The translations under genes were made by a program, and so were the position numbers. The notes under the pieces are model-generated. The model was not told where the DNA came from. It saw nothing but the letters and a program-made list of their open reading frames with translations, and ran no database searches. A DNA stretch of 64,000 nt from Pelobates cultripes (lineage: Eukaryota; Chordata; Amphibia; Anura; Pelobatidae): positions 20,807,602 to 20,871,601 of the forward strand of contig OW240918.1 in the NCBI GenBank assembly GCA_933207985.1, read 5' to 3'. This document shows, in pieces, positions 11,590 through 23,897 of this stretch. Positions within the stretch are counted from its first letter, which is position 1. Every line of letters starts with the position of its first letter.

Positions 11590-12010
11590 TCAAATTAGAG
11601 ACATACACAATGCATCCTTACACATACACAGAAACACACAATGCATCCTTGCACACACACATAGACAAACACACACACAGAAATGTACAATGCACCCGTA
11701 CTCACACACAGACACACCGTAACACAAAGTGCATCGCTTACGCACACACACTCTGCTTCTCTTACACACACACAGAAACAAAATATATCTCTTACACACA
11801 CTCAATGCACCCCTTACACACACACACACTGCATTACATTACATACACAGAAACACACCTTGCATCCCTTACACACATACCCAGAAACACATAATGCATT
11901 CCTCACCCAGACTCACACACTGCATCCCTATACCCTATACGCACTGCATCCCTATACCCTATACGCACACTACGTCCCTTACACAAATTGGTATCCCTAT
12001 TCACTACATT
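11590..12010. repeat. CA-rich degenerate minisatellite (ACACACAATGCATCCCTTAC)
   Basis: Units of about 30-45 bp with the core ACACA...TGCATCCCTTACACA, ending with a duplicated 22-bp unit at 11923-11966 (CTGCATCCCTATACCCTATA). It closely resembles the array at 61328-61720, which lies inside a hAT-like element. Overlapping open frames are repeat artefacts. Confidence 0.85.
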
Positions 12011-12382
12011 CCGTAAGATAACATAAACATTACATTTTATACAATAACACATAACACATCCCCTGCACACATACACTCCACTCCCTAAATAATAAATATA
12101 AAAATAAATAAGGGAACCAGCGCGGTTACAAACTCATGTGTGGGCCATGTAGGCATACTCACGGTCAGGCCCTGGGTAACTGTGTAAGGGGCCCCAAAAA
12201 TTTGAGCTGCTTCCTGTTCGTTGATTTTTGTGAGCACTGTTACAAACAGTCTCCAGAGATCCTCTTCTATTCAAGACCAGTGGAGCAAGACTGCAGCCCA
12301 TCATCATCGTCTTGTCCTCATCTGGTGGTAAGTAGGCAATCTGGTATATTATTAGTGGCACTAATCTCTAATTTACCTCACA
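12011..12382. other. No gene seen
   Basis: Mixed composition. The open frames on both strands at 12134-12399 have no recognisable domain and run into the T2 fragment. Confidence 0.45.
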
Positions 12383-12570
12383 TTAAAGGGCCACTATAGT
12401 CACCAAAACCACTATAGCTTAATGTAGGGGTTCTGGTGTCTACAGTCTGTCCCTGCAGGTTTTTTAATGTAAGCACACTACCTTTGCAGATAAAAGACAC
12501 TGTGTGCAGCACTGACGTTGGCCCATATGGCAAATCATATGGGTGGGGCATTGTGATGTCACATGGTGGG
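12383..12570 (+). mobile_element. T2-type MITE, subfamily B, left half
   Basis: Begins TTAAAGGGCCACTATAGTCA at 12383, then ACCAAAACCACTATAGC, a pattern frequent in frog T2 elements. The right end is absent. Confidence 0.7.
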
Positions 12571-12589
12571 CAGAACAAATGGGGGAGGA

Positions 12590-12638
12590 GGGGCCAATTT
12601 GTGTGTGCCTAGGGCGGCAAAAATCCTTGCACCGGCCC
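12590..12638. mobile_element. Right terminus of a hAT-like element
   Basis: The sequence CCTAGGGCGGCAAAAATCC then CCTTGCACCGGCCCTG gives, reversed, a terminus starting CAGGGCCGG. The intact element at 49785-51770 uses the same CAGGGCCGG start. No left partner with a matching 8-bp duplication was found, so the element is truncated or nested. Confidence 0.5.
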
Positions 12639-12649
12639 TGAGCACAGAT

Positions 12650-12905
12650 CCACCACAGACATAGTATTGCCCAAGTCTCCCTTTACCACCCCACTGTATA
12701 GCCCCTAACACCCCCACAGTGATGCCTCCTACCCCCCACAGTGCAGCCTCCTACCCCCCACATTACAACTTCTTACCCCTCACAATAACGTCCCTTACCC
12801 CCCCACAGTGCAGACCCTTCCGCCTTCCCCCAGTGCAGCCCCTAGACATAGTATAACCCCAATCCCCTCCGCACACACAGTACAGCTTCTATCCCTACAC
12901 AGTTA
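12650..12905. repeat. C-rich minisatellite (CCTACCCCCCACAGTGCAGC)
   Basis: Roughly eight degenerate copies of a 25-35 bp unit containing CCCCCACAGTGCAGCC. No coding potential. Confidence 0.8.
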
Positions 12906-13682
12906 AGTAATGATGTTATCTTCCTAACAAACTAGAAATTGAGGTATGTATAGTTGCAGTATCAATCAACGTAAAAGTATGTTTAATCATTAGGGGGCTT
13001 TCTTAATTTATGTACACATTTAGGTAATATTTTTATCTTTATTTTTAATGCAAACTACGTTCTTTGATTTTAGGAACACCGTGCGCGACTTGCTACTAGC
13101 GGTATAGCTAAAACTTATTATATGTCTCATCCATTGACCCTGACCACAAATACATATATATTTTTTCTCTTATTTTATGATTTCTCAGGACTTGAATTCA
13201 TTTATTTTTGTTCTTTGCTCAGAAGAGACCAAAAGAAACTAGTTAACTTGCTTAGATATTTTGACTGCTGATGCACTTTGGCCAATTGCCTGTGGTTACA
13301 GTGTCAAAGCATAACTTGGTATAATTGCTATATTTGCAGTCTGAAGAGAGCTCAGAGTTGATGTAAAGCTGCTGAATAGGGAAGAAATTGTTGTCTTGGA
13401 AAATATAATGTATACGTGAAAAGAATGCAGAGCATTCTTTAAATCAGATTGAAATACTGTTTTGTCATCACTTCAAAAGTTTGTAATGTTTTTTATGTCT
13501 TTGATGTTGAACATATTTGACACAATGGAAGGATTTATTATTAAGAGTTTATTAATAACAAGAAAAAAAAACAATAACAAACAACAAATAAACAGAATCA
13601 AAGAAATATTGACTGGCCGTTAAATTGGGTACTTTCCATAACACGTATTTTTTAACAAAGGCTGGAACAATTACAATGATCA
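12906..13682. other. No gene seen
   Basis: AT-rich and repeat-poor. Confidence 0.45.
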
Positions 13683-14089
13683 GTGTTCTGCAGTGGTTAT
13701 GGTGCTTTGAGTGCCCTAGCACCCCACTCCTCCCCCCCAGGTGTAAGTAGTCAAATCATTTGACTTTTTATCTGTGGCCCACTGTGTTCAGTTGCCTCCC
13801 TCTCCTCTTCCAGTTCTGAGAACCGGACGGACGCTCCTGCTAGGAGCTTCCATTAGCTTTCCTGAATTAACCCATGCAGTGCAGGACCAGTCGGCTGACA
13901 CCTCTCAGCCAATGAGCTAGCACTGCATTGCCATGCTTAGCTCCGAGCAGAGAGCATCTAGCTCCAGAGAGGCAGTGCCCAGAGACCCCAAATGGTTTGA
14001 CTTCCGACATTGGGAAGCAGGTTGCTATTCATGGTACCATAACATTAAAGTTTGCTGTAGTGGTTATGGTACTTGGAGTGTTCCTTTAA
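13683..14089 (-). mobile_element. T2-type MITE, subfamily C (left end eroded)
   Basis: The right end reads TGGAGTGTTCCTTTAA with TTAA at 14086-14089. Just inside it lies GTAGTGGTTATGGTACTT, mirrored at the other side by GCAGTGGTTATGGTGCTT at 13694. Internal landmarks CAAATCATTTGACTT and the GTAAGTAGT motif are shared with copies at 7268, 39124 and 52850. The outer left TTAA is lost. Confidence 0.7.
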
Positions 14090-14224
14090 GGAAATAGAAC
14101 AATAAAACACACCATATATGAGGCTGGGGGAGGTGGTGGACTATCTGTTCATTCCTCATGGTAAATAGTGGTCTCTACGTTCCTTGCAAACATTTGTTTT
14201 AATTACACAAAGGCACCTAGGCCA

Positions 14225-14685
14225 CTTCTGCCCATTAGAGTGGTCTGTGTGCCAACTCCCACCACACTTAACCCTGCAAGTGCAATTATTGCAGTTTTTA
14301 CAAACTGCAATAATTACCTTGCAGGGTGAAGTCCTCCTCTAGTGGCTGTCTATCAGACAGCCACTAGAGGGACTTCCGTGTTCTTAGAACACGAAAAGTG
14401 TGTTATACGATGCTGGACGTCCTCACGCTATGTGAGGACCTCCAGCGTTGCTGAAATCCATGCATGCGCATTAGGTCTCCCCCGCCGGCTGACGTCGGCA
14501 TGGGAGGAGACTAGGCGGGACCTGACCCAGCGCCGGGACATCGGCGCTGGACTCCGGTAAGTCACTGAAGGGGTTTTAACCCCTTCAGCAACTTGGGACT
14601 GGGGGTGGGAGGGAGAGGGGCACTTCAGGATCCTGCAGTGCCAGGAAAACAAATATGTTTTGCTGGCACTGGAGAGTCCCTTTAA
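14225..14685 (+). mobile_element. T2-type MITE, subfamily F, with serial hairpins
   Basis: The right end reads GGAGAGTCCCTTTAA with TTAA at 14682-14685. The interior is a string of near-perfect hairpins: AATTATTGCAGTTT paired with AAACTGCAATAATT (14284-14315), CCTCTAGTGGCTGTCT paired with its complement (about 14335-14370), and CCAGCGCCG with CGGCGCTGG. The same order, ending in the TGCCAGGAAAACA palindrome, marks this subfamily. The left terminus is degenerate. Confidence 0.7.
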
Positions 14686-16500
14686 CTGTTTCCCCACTGG
14701 CAAATCATTGGTTTTGTAATTTAATACATCAGGAGTACCAGAAATTCTCAACTTGAAAAGCCAACCTGTCTCATTTTCAGCAGTTTGTTTTAGGTGCTCA
14801 GTGAATAGTCGACCACTGTTTGTTAATGTCGCGCTAGCCATTGTGTCAAGTTGTACCATTCTGTAACTGTATCTCTATATCTGACACCAGGAATCAGTTA
14901 CGGTAAGCAACTGTACAATCACGCCTTTTGTAAAAAAGCTGGCTAGGAGAATATTCCCTAAAACGGCTAGTTTATTTAACACTGTGCCAACCCTATTCTG
15001 CCGTGTTAAGCCTGGTGTATTTGGATCATTATATATCATGCACTTCCTTTAAAACCTTCTTATTTTTGTTTGTTTATATCTTGTCTGCAGTGGTATGAAT
15101 AAAATACTGCTTGTATACTATCGCTTGAATGCACAGTTATTAATTCATCGCTGCAAAGAACTGGATCGTCCAAATTGCCTGTAACTCCACTAGAGTTTAT
15201 TATGGTAACTAACCTAAATAGGAGTTAGATTTTGAACTTTACTAAAAAGATAAATAAGCTTGTGGACATGGAAACTGCAAAGAAAAGTGCTTTGATATAG
15301 TTCTATTAAAATATCAAATGAAAAGATCGCTTACTTGTGGCCATAATTCTAGCATTCTCTGAAGATTACATGTTGCAAATTGGCTTCCAATTGAGCCTTT
15401 ACAATGAATGTTTCAACTAGGTTTTGTAGAAATACATGACATTAGCTTATTCTCTACAGTAGTTCCCAACAAGCCATTGATCAAGATTAACAACTAACAC
15501 ATTCTGCGATGCTATAAGCTGCAATGTGGCAGTTAAAGAAGGAACACCTTTTTTTTTTAAATTGTCACCAACATTCCACGGCTTCTAGCAGTGATGTACG
15601 TTTCCCAACCTAAAATAGTGCATATAATAAAAAAATTATTCCTATCTTTAGTTGTGGTTGGCAGTGAGATAAATGTAAAGGTTATTAAAGTTATGCTCTG
15701 ATAATGTGATCTCATTCTCCAATATTTACCACATTTTCCCTAAATAAGAAGAAATTAGCACCTTTTTGTTCTCACAAAAACTCCTAAAATCCCACTATCA
15801 TGCTTTTATTTGCGGTATAAAGAAAATCTGCTGAACTATGTGAAAACAGATGAAAATGTAAATTGGAAGATAATGTTCAGCTTTTTTAATTTAAGAACTG
15901 ACACTAAGTCCTCGTGTTTAGATAAAACAAATAAGTCACTTTTGCACACACACAAAAAAATGTCCATTGTCTACAACTGTCAATCAAACAGACATTTGAT
16001 CACATTTTTTATGTTTCTGCTAAAAATACAAACAGTTGTGAAAGTGCAATAATATGGAAGCAGGATTATTTTACAAGTGGCGATCTATAGGAGATTTAAC
16101 CCAGATGATTAGGCATTAAGGCCAAGATTTCCTAGCTGCGTTATTCCCTCCATAATACAAGCAGAAATGGAACCAACATGATATCAAATCAACATCAACA
16201 AATGTCTAATTTTCTCTCTCGTTTTCATCTTGCAATTGTATATGTACTGGTATTTCTCTTCTTATTCTCCTAAGTTATCAGTTCCTCTTGTAATAAACTT
16301 TCTTCTGCTCCAATTTTCTTTTTCTTTTTTTTTTTTTGGCACTATTCTTTTTCCTTCCAGGCAAAATAAAAATTAAATAATCTTTATCACTCAACATATA
16401 AATTGCATTGTGTATGACATGAGTAAAGTAATCTTGTATGACCAAACATCAGCAGGACTGTTATCGGTGACAACGGAACCTTGTTGGCTTAGTTAGAATT
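14686..16500. other. No gene seen
   Basis: AT-rich with no recognisable repeat family. A T-rich tract lies at 16316-16336. Confidence 0.45.
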
Positions 16501-17500
16501 GTGACAGCAGTTGTGGTGTGTAGCCGCTTGGTCGTGACGTACCACTCATGCTTAGCCTTCGATGTTTCAGTTATTCCTACCCATCCCCTCTATTCATATC
16601 ATGTATAGAGGGAGATAATAATGTGAAGAAAATGAAAACAGGAAGACACAGAGAGAGAGACGGAAAGGAAAAAATTGAAGTGCCACCCTACTCGTCAACC
16701 AGAGACCTACTCCTCTGCCGTATCTGGCAGATAGTCCATCTTATTCGTTTGCTATCAACTACCAGTCCGACCATCACGGCGGCCCCCTCTTGAGAGACAC
16801 ACCCTGACATGACATGCTAACTGGCATTATTTAGTCCCTGCAAGGGGCTTACTGCTGTGGGTTGTGTTCTATTGCCCTGTACAACTATGCTGTTAGTGTT
16901 TCCATGTCTACTTTGTCTATCCAGTTTCGTATTGTGGGCACTTCTGTTGTGCGCTATCTGGCAGGTATTAGGGCTTTGGCAGCATTTAGTAAATGTCTAG
17001 TCAGAGACCACCTGTATACAGACAACAGAAGCAGTAGGTCAGTGTCTAATATTTCAGATCATGTATCTGTTTCCAGTATGGAGCAATTTTGGAGCAGGAT
17101 CACCAAATAAGCTGGAGTCCTGTACCAGCAGGTGATCAATTTGTAGTTCAGTTCTTGTAATTTGGTGCTGATCATCCTTTGTTGTGTTAGAATGTGGATT
17201 TTCTCCCACTAATGTTCCATTAGCATTGTGTCTACGATTTGTTCCTATTCTGCCATGTACCTCGTCTGGGTCATCAGTGTTGAGCAACATTGAATAATGG
17301 GTCGGGATTGCTCAGGACATATGTTTTCTGCTGGTACAGAGTTTCTCGAATGGAGTAAGCTCTCTATAAACAAACTTCTCCCATTTTATACACTGCGGTT
17401 TATTCACAACAATCAGACACTCCTCTCTGTGTGGACCCTATACAGTAAGGAACTTTGGCAGCTTGGCAATAAAACCATAGATCATATTGCTAAGTTATAA
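16501..17500. other. Unclassified moderate-GC segment
   Basis: About 1 kb with less AT-rich composition than its surroundings and several adjacent open frames on both strands (plus 16548-16793, plus 16862-17110, minus 17054-17290, plus 17297-17500). None shows a domain I know. The abrupt change of composition suggests a decayed mobile element, perhaps the coding part of a retroelement, but I cannot place it. Confidence 0.35.
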
Positions 17501-18640
17501 AAAAAAAGAAATCCAACAGCAGACATTTAAAAGTAAATCTAAAATATGTCCACTGCCTTTACTATTAATGCACCTTCCTAATGAGAACAAAGAAACACCC
17601 AGAAAGAGTGACAACATTCGTCTTGATATGGTGGAGTGAATGAGGCTTTTGTTTTTAAAATTAGAGAAGAAATCACAGTGAGTGAATATTTTATTGATAT
17701 TATTACACACAGTGTATTCATGGGAATTACCAAAATTATTAAGAAACCACAAATCACTAATTATGACTAAGTAAGATATTTCCCAGCAGAAGATTCGCAT
17801 TAATCTTCTCATTCTCTTCTACTTCTCTCAACAGCAAATACGTACACAGTCAAACAAACTGTCTTTATATTATTTATGAAATTACTTACTGTGTTCTTTA
17901 TCATCTTTATCATCCAATCAGAAAGTGCTATGAGCTATATGGGAATAAAACAGTTCATAACAGTTCTAATTCACAAATTAGATACTTTTATATTTTGTAT
18001 ATTTTTGTATTATTTGGGTGAGGATGGTGTCTTCATACTGAATTTGTCACCCCACAATCCACTCAAAAAAAGTATTATGATACAAACTTAATTATAAAAT
18101 GCATTTATTTCTTTAAAATAATTTTATGGATATAATAAAGAATAATAATAAAAGACTGGGTCTATTGTGTTGATGACATGCACCAAATAAGGGAAGTTTT
18201 GGCAATGTTCAAGCAGTGAAACAGTCCAGGCCTTGTGTCTAGAGTAAAGTCGATATCTGAATGTCTTAAGAAAAGAAAAACTGGATCAAAAATAATTACA
18301 AAACTCATAAAGAATTAAACCAGAACAAGTAGAAAACATGGCGCATGGGTCAATTCACATTGAAAAAAAAATCACAAATTTGGAGCAATGCACATATTGA
18401 AGGGTTCAGAGGAACTTATCAAATATATGTTCTAATGGAATACTTGAATAATTGTGGTAGCGGTCTCTACAACATCTGCTGCTCCTTGCACATTTAAAAT
18501 ATTCTGTTAGGAACAAAATTACATGTTAGTAAGTGTTTACCTTTTTGCTTAAAGAAGCCATGTATCATTAACGTCTTGACTTCTTTATCTAGTAGAGAAA
18601 ATAAGGAATTTATCAAATGTCAAATATAATTAAAATTAAT
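17501..18640. other. No gene seen
   Basis: AT-rich and repeat-poor. The minus-strand frame at 17495-17812 has no recognisable domain. Confidence 0.45.
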
Positions 18641-19510
18641 ATTTTTAGGGGGGCAGTGCCTAACCACTGACAGGGGCTCCCGAGTTAAATGACCAACTCG
18701 ACGATATCCACCCGAACCACAGCAGATCCCAGGTCCACGGAGACCACCAACCGCTGGGGAACCGCGAGACCTACCCACAGACACCAAGCATGTGGGGGTT
18801 CCGAACCGCACGACCCGCTAACCTCCTGAGGCCACAAGGCACGGGCGCCATGGGACAGAGGGAAGCTCTCCCGCCGCCACGACCCTGGATGGAACCTACA
18901 CAGAGCTCTCGTCCGTCCCCCCCAGGCCGGAGGGGGTTATCCCGGTCCGCATCAGGATGGTATGTGCGCTCACAAAGGCACCGGAGGCAGACCGGGGCAT
19001 GCATGTAGACAGCACAGGGACCTGTAAAATGGCACCTGCAGACCACGCTGTTGAGCCAGAACGCACCCAGCCCCTACACAAGCGCCTGGACGACCTGTTC
19101 CAACGTTTCTGGGAGAAGCTGTAGCAGAGAAAAGCCCAACAAATCCCCACACACTACAAGGTGGTGGAACAAGGGGAGAACACGTGGCGGAATGGGTAGA
19201 CCCCAGGCAAGGCAGCTTCAGTCCAACGGACTGAGCGCCCTTCTAGGCCGGAGGTCACCAGGAGACTCTCTCCGAGACATCAACCACCTTGCAGGAAGGA
19301 TACCTGCCGCTGCACGTCTACCAGGACCTTCCGCAGCGCCAACAATGGGGAGAACCCGAGTCTGTGGAGCACGGTGTCGACCCCACACAAGGCCTGAAGC
19401 TGGGGAGAAGCCGCCCTACGCATGCAACCCTCCTCCACAACACAACACCCACTTCGGCCCTTTGGCAACTTCATCACTTCGGAACTCCGGCATTTATGGA
19501 CTTTTCTTGC
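18641..19510 (+). mobile_element. GC-rich retroelement-like segment with a broken reading frame
   Basis: Sharp switch from AT-rich flanks to GC-rich sequence with many overlapping open frames. One plus-strand frame opens with ATG at 19027 as MAPADHAVEPERTQPLHKRL, then DDLFQRFWEKL and a stop. Reading through the stop gives a further basic, Q-rich stretch, and a second frame continues from 19289 (YLPLHVYQDLPQRQQWGEPE). The layout of a GC-rich leader, a short charged N-terminus and then interruptions would fit the 5' region of a LINE. No reverse transcriptase follows; a hairpin array does. The identity is not established. Confidence 0.35.
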
Positions 19511-20141
19511 AGCCGCTTGGTAGATAACTCCCTAATTCCCATGGTATTAGGGAGTTATCTACCAAAAGGCCGAAAGACCTAAATTGGTCTTTCAGCCAAA
19601 TTTATTAATACTAAGTAAAAATTACTTAGTATTAGTAAATTGTGCCCCTACTCGCTATACCGCAAGTAGGGACATGTCAATTAAACAGTGAGCAGCCACA
19701 GGCCCCTACCTACCAACCCCTACCTACCCCCCTCACCCTAAAAATAATGAGGGGGGACCTTTAACTAAGTACCTGTAAAAATAACAATTATCCATCTTCA
19801 CCCATGGAGGGCTCCGTGCAGACTGAGCTCTGCAGGGCGGGAAGGCTTATAAAGCCTTGCCCCACCCTGCAATTAGGATCAGAGCACTCTGATTGGTGGG
19901 TTTAAGCCATCCAATCAGAGTGCTCTGACAGGTAAATGAAGAGACTGACAGGTAAGTCTCTACATTTACCTGTCACAGCACTCTGATTGGTTGGTTTGAA
20001 ATCCACCAATCAGAGTGCTTGGTGTCATTTTACACAGCGTGGGAAAGTTCTTTGGAATTTTCCCACTCTGTGTAATTTGACTCATAGCACTCTGATTGGT
20101 GGATTAAGTAACCAATCAGAGTGTTATGAGTCAAATTACAC
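19511..20141. repeat. Chain of near-perfect hairpins
   Basis: At least six successive inverted repeats. A perfect 20-bp stem (19517-19536 with 19546-19565, 9-nt loop) is followed by GGCCGAAAGACC with GGTCTTTCAGCC, then a perfect 12-bp stem with a 3-nt loop (19607-19618 with 19622-19633). CCCCCCTCA with TGAGGGGGG comes next, then three versions of CACTCTGATTGG paired with CCAATCAGAGTG between 19870 and 20130, with GACAGGTAAATG/CATTTACCTGTC and a CACAG...GTGGGAAA stem between them. This is the interior of an unidentified non-autonomous element. No open frame survives. Confidence 0.8.
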
Positions 20142-20430
20142 CTATTGCCCCCCCTGGCCCCTACTCCTGAGCGGCGAGTTGTGGCCCTAAAGTAAAAAAA
20201 GGGGGGAGGATCTATTGTCCTCCCCACCAGCCCCCACCCCTGAGCGGTGGGTGGGGGCCCTAAATACAAATTCGGGGGGACCTAATGTCCTCCCCTCTGG
20301 CCCCCACCCCTGAGCGGTGGGTGGGGGCCCTACACTAGAATAAGGGGGGGGGGGACGTAATGTCCTCCTCCCTGACCCCACCCCTGAGTGGTGGATGGAG
20401 GCCCTAAACAAGAATAAGGGGGGGACCTAA
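20142..20430. repeat. 70-bp minisatellite, four copies, each with an internal hairpin
   Basis: Units start near 20142, 20212, 20282 and 20356 (period 70, 70, 74) and each begins CTAATGTCCTCCCC or close to it. Every unit carries CCCCCACCCCTGAGCGGTGG or a variant, whose C-rich and G-rich arms pair. The G run after each unit varies in length. Confidence 0.9.
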
Positions 20431-20438
20431 TGTCATGC

Positions 20439-20901
20439 TTAAAGGGTTACTCCATCAAAAAATAAGTGTTTTCATAAAACCCTTTGAGGCGGTACACTCC
20501 CCCAACGTTGAAAAGGTTAAACGAACACTAACTTACGTCCATTCCAGCACCAAGGCCAAGTTCTGTCTGAAGCTCAATCGTCCACAGCTGACACCATTCC
20601 TCCTTACTGGGAAGGGAGTGTGGTCTGGGAGGACAATGGACTGAGTGGAGGACAATGGACTCAGTGGAGGGCAGAGGTTGGCAACAAACACACATGTTGC
20701 ACAGAATTAGCATTAGCCAGCGTCAAACTTTTGTTCCTGGCTGACTAATTATGCCACCACTGGAGGTTGAGGAACACGTCAGTTAAGGGGCTAATATCTG
20801 TATGAGCAGCGTTTCAATGTGAAACACCGCACATAGAGGATGCAGGTACCATGACCACATCAAGTCTATGAAGTGGTCATGGTTCTTGGAGTAAACTTTA
20901 A
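20439..20901 (+). mobile_element. T2-type MITE, subfamily G
   Basis: Bounded by TTAA at 20439-20442 and 20898-20901. The left end is TTAAAGGGTTACTCCATC and the right end, reversed, is TTAAAGTTTACTCCAAG. The right portion has the palindromes CATGACCACATC/AGTGGTCATGG and GCGTTTCAATGTGAAAC, shared with the half copy at 42000-42106. The open frames inside are not credible genes. Confidence 0.75.
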
Positions 20902-21396
20902 GTATGCCTATTTATCGTGGAACTGGGTATCCCCATCTTGGCTACCTGCCAGTCATTGTTATAAGCTCTATCCTTTGTACCTGACAGTCAGCACAGAGAA
21001 AGCAGGGAAAGAGGAGAAGAAATGAGACTATATATATATGTCTTCTACTCACTTGCAACGTTTGTCCTGACTCTGCCTTGCCTGAAGTGGATTATAATGT
21101 AATTTACTAAATATTTAATATAAATGAAAAGAAAACAACGCATCTGATGAAAGAAAGGTCTATATAAGTTATAAGCGAGTTTCAATATGTTTTTTCAGTG
21201 GTATAAAAGTGACATTTCTCCTTTAATGGAGAATAGAATAATCAGTCTTCTTCTCTGTGAAAATATAGTAAATGGCATGAAGGACCCACAAAGTGAACTC
21301 AACATCCCTACTAACTCTTTTGGTAGGTCTTGACAGCAATTTTCTTGCAGTGTCATTTTATATTGACATGCTATAGAAATACGACTTGATAATTAC
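20902..21396. other. No gene seen
   Basis: AT-rich with no recognised repeat. Confidence 0.45.
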
Positions 21397-21930
21397 TAGA
21401 CTTGTGCATTCTGTTGCAAACAAACTTGAATTTGCCCACATTAAGGCCGATCAGTGGGTTGTCTGAATTCTGTAATGTTTAAGTGCCATTTAGACATATA
21501 AATGAACTAACGAATCGCGCAATGCATAAGCATGGTCATGTGATTCATGATTTGGACTTTCTTTCATGGTCACAAAATAAGAGATGAGTGATGGGAAAAA
21601 AGGCGATTGATGGTAGGGGTCAGCCACCAAATGTTGATTCTATTCAAAGATTAACTCAGAAGTGACTAACCAATCCCTCTATTTGTTACTTTTTCTCACT
21701 TGATATGTGAATCAGATAGAGTAAAAATGTGTATTTGTAAAATTTATATAAAATATTCATGTTTTGCAATATACAGATTGATCTATTTTTTGCATGTTTT
21801 TGGTTAATTTTCCTGAATATTTTTGCATGGACAATATTTGAATGAGCCGAATCACAACGAATGACTATTTCAGAACTTAAACTAAAACTGATCGGTCCAA
21901 CTAACTTTTTTTCTGCTGTATGCAGGTCTA
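21397..21930. mobile_element. hAT-like non-autonomous element (candidate)
   Basis: Starts TAGACTTGTGCATTCTG and ends, reversed, TAGACCTGCATACAGC: imperfect inverted ends of a type I associate with frog hAT-like MITEs. A related interior (GATGGGAAAAAAGGCGATTG...) appears again near 42300. The target duplication is not clear. Confidence 0.45.
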
Positions 21931-23447
21931 TTATTCACCTCCTGGTTTCTATGAACTGTAGCAGTGCTAATTAAGGACCACATTAATAAGGGCTTTCCAT
22001 TCATCTAAAATAAGTAAAATGGTTTAGTGAGATGGTGGAAATCCAGATTCTGAATCTTTAGATGCAAACTGCATGTTGTTTGAGAACTGTTTTCTTTCCA
22101 CTAATATATATTACTCTGTACTAAATATTTCTCTCTAAATGACAAAAAAACACATTTTTTTACCATTGTATTGCTAAAAGGACAAGGGCTTACTGTTTGC
22201 CCTTTGCTCTTCTGGTGAGACATAAAAGACTTATCTATAACCAGAAAAGTTACAGTGTAACTCTTTAATACTATTTAATCGCCTACATTTATAAAGACAG
22301 GAATAAAAGATAGTTTTCCAGTCCAATCAAGAAACTCATTGTTATAGTACAGGGTTTACTAAAGATCAGCACTCCTTTTGAAATCATCCTTGAAAGGTGT
22401 GTGTTTGCAACATCTGGGGATCTTCCTTTGGCTGCCCCTTTCATAGTATGTTATAGTACTTATGCAAACTTTTAAGTTTTATCTTCAAAATGCAGATAGC
22501 TAAAGGCTTCAAAGAAAAATGACTAAAAAATCAGTTTGAGATATTACCAGGTGATATCAAGATGTTATCCAGAAATTATTAACAGACACGCCTTAAACTT
22601 ATAATTTATTTCAGACACACCTCGTGATTTTATTAAAAAGAAGAATTATTATTTGGATAACCATATGGTGACTCAGATATATGCTACCCCATGTACTCAT
22701 CAGATAAAAATTCTGAATGTCCTAAAATACAATAGGAAACACAAGAAGAATTCCTATTTTTATAGATGTAATACAATCAGTACTTTGCAGAACAAAGAAT
22801 TAATTTGTGATTCCAATAATTATAAGCGTAAATATTTGAAGTCAAAACATGTTCATTTGTGTAATCCTATCCTTGTGATTTTCAATAAACAGAATATTTA
22901 TAGGCATTAAATTCATGTGATGCAGGTTAACTTCTAATTTTTGTATACAGAAATCAACATTTAATCTTAACATTCAATCTCTCATTCATCTTACCTCTCA
23001 AAAGCCTTCTCCACCATCTGCTTAAGTTTCCCAAGGCTGTTAGTGTTGACATCTGCTGGGCTGTCTCTCAGACTGTTCTCGCTCCCATTGATCCTTGGCC
23101 ACAGCATCTTTAACAGGCAAGGGCGATGTACGCTTCAATTAAATATTGTAAAATATACAAAATACAGTAACTGGTTGAGATACCTTTCCCTTCGTCAGTG
23201 TGTAGAATATGCCTGCAGACTTATCTTAACATTGCTTCTATTTTTACAGAGCTCAAATATGTCTTAACATAGACGAACAGATTTTCAGAATATTGAATAA
23301 ATGTATATGGAGTATTGTAGTTTGCTAACGTATTAAATTAAAATAGTACATAAGATATGATTCAGCAAGGTTTACAGAAGATATGGTTTACAGAAAGGGC
23401 CGTTAATATGGAAAATTTGTTGTCATAGGTGATATTGAAGGATCCAG
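21931..23447. other. No gene seen
   Basis: AT-rich and repeat-poor. A lone T2-like end, TTACAGTGTAACTCTTTAA, lies near 22250-22269. The open frames at 22653-22910 and 23043-23267 lack recognisable domains. Confidence 0.45.
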
Positions 23448-23897
23448 TTAATGGGATATTGTAGACACCTAGTTCACTTCATCTCAATGAAGTGGTCTTG
23501 ATGAACTGCCCCTGTCCTCCTAACCCTATAAGTGAAAACATTGCAGTTTCAGAATCTGTTAGAGGTGCTTCCTGGATTCTGAATGAGGACATCCAGTGTC
23601 TCCAAAATCTCCATAGGAGAGCACTGATTCAACGCTTTCCTATGGAGAAGCTCTAATGTGTGTGTGGTGCTCACCCCACATGTGCATTAGGTACTCCATC
23701 AGCATGCTATCACGGGAGGAGGAGACCAAGCCAGTGCCGAGGGAGCCACTAGAATTAAGGTAAATGATAAAAAGGTTTTTAATGCTTTCATGCTTGTTGG
23801 GAGTAGACAGACCTAGTGTAGACAGACCTAGTGTTATTGACAGGGGCATACTATAGCATTTGCAGTTTGTATTCCTAATGCTATAGTGGTCATTTAA
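23448..23897 (+). mobile_element. T2-type MITE, subfamily F
   Basis: TTAA at both ends (23448-23451 and 23894-23897). The left end TTAATGGGATATTGTAGACA and right end ATGCTATAGTGGTCATTTAA are decayed T2 termini. The interior has TTCACTTCATCTC/AATGAAGTGG and the AACATTGCAGTTTCAGAA motif of subfamily F. A 16-bp direct duplication (TAGACAGACCTAGTG) lies at about 23802-23833. Confidence 0.75.
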
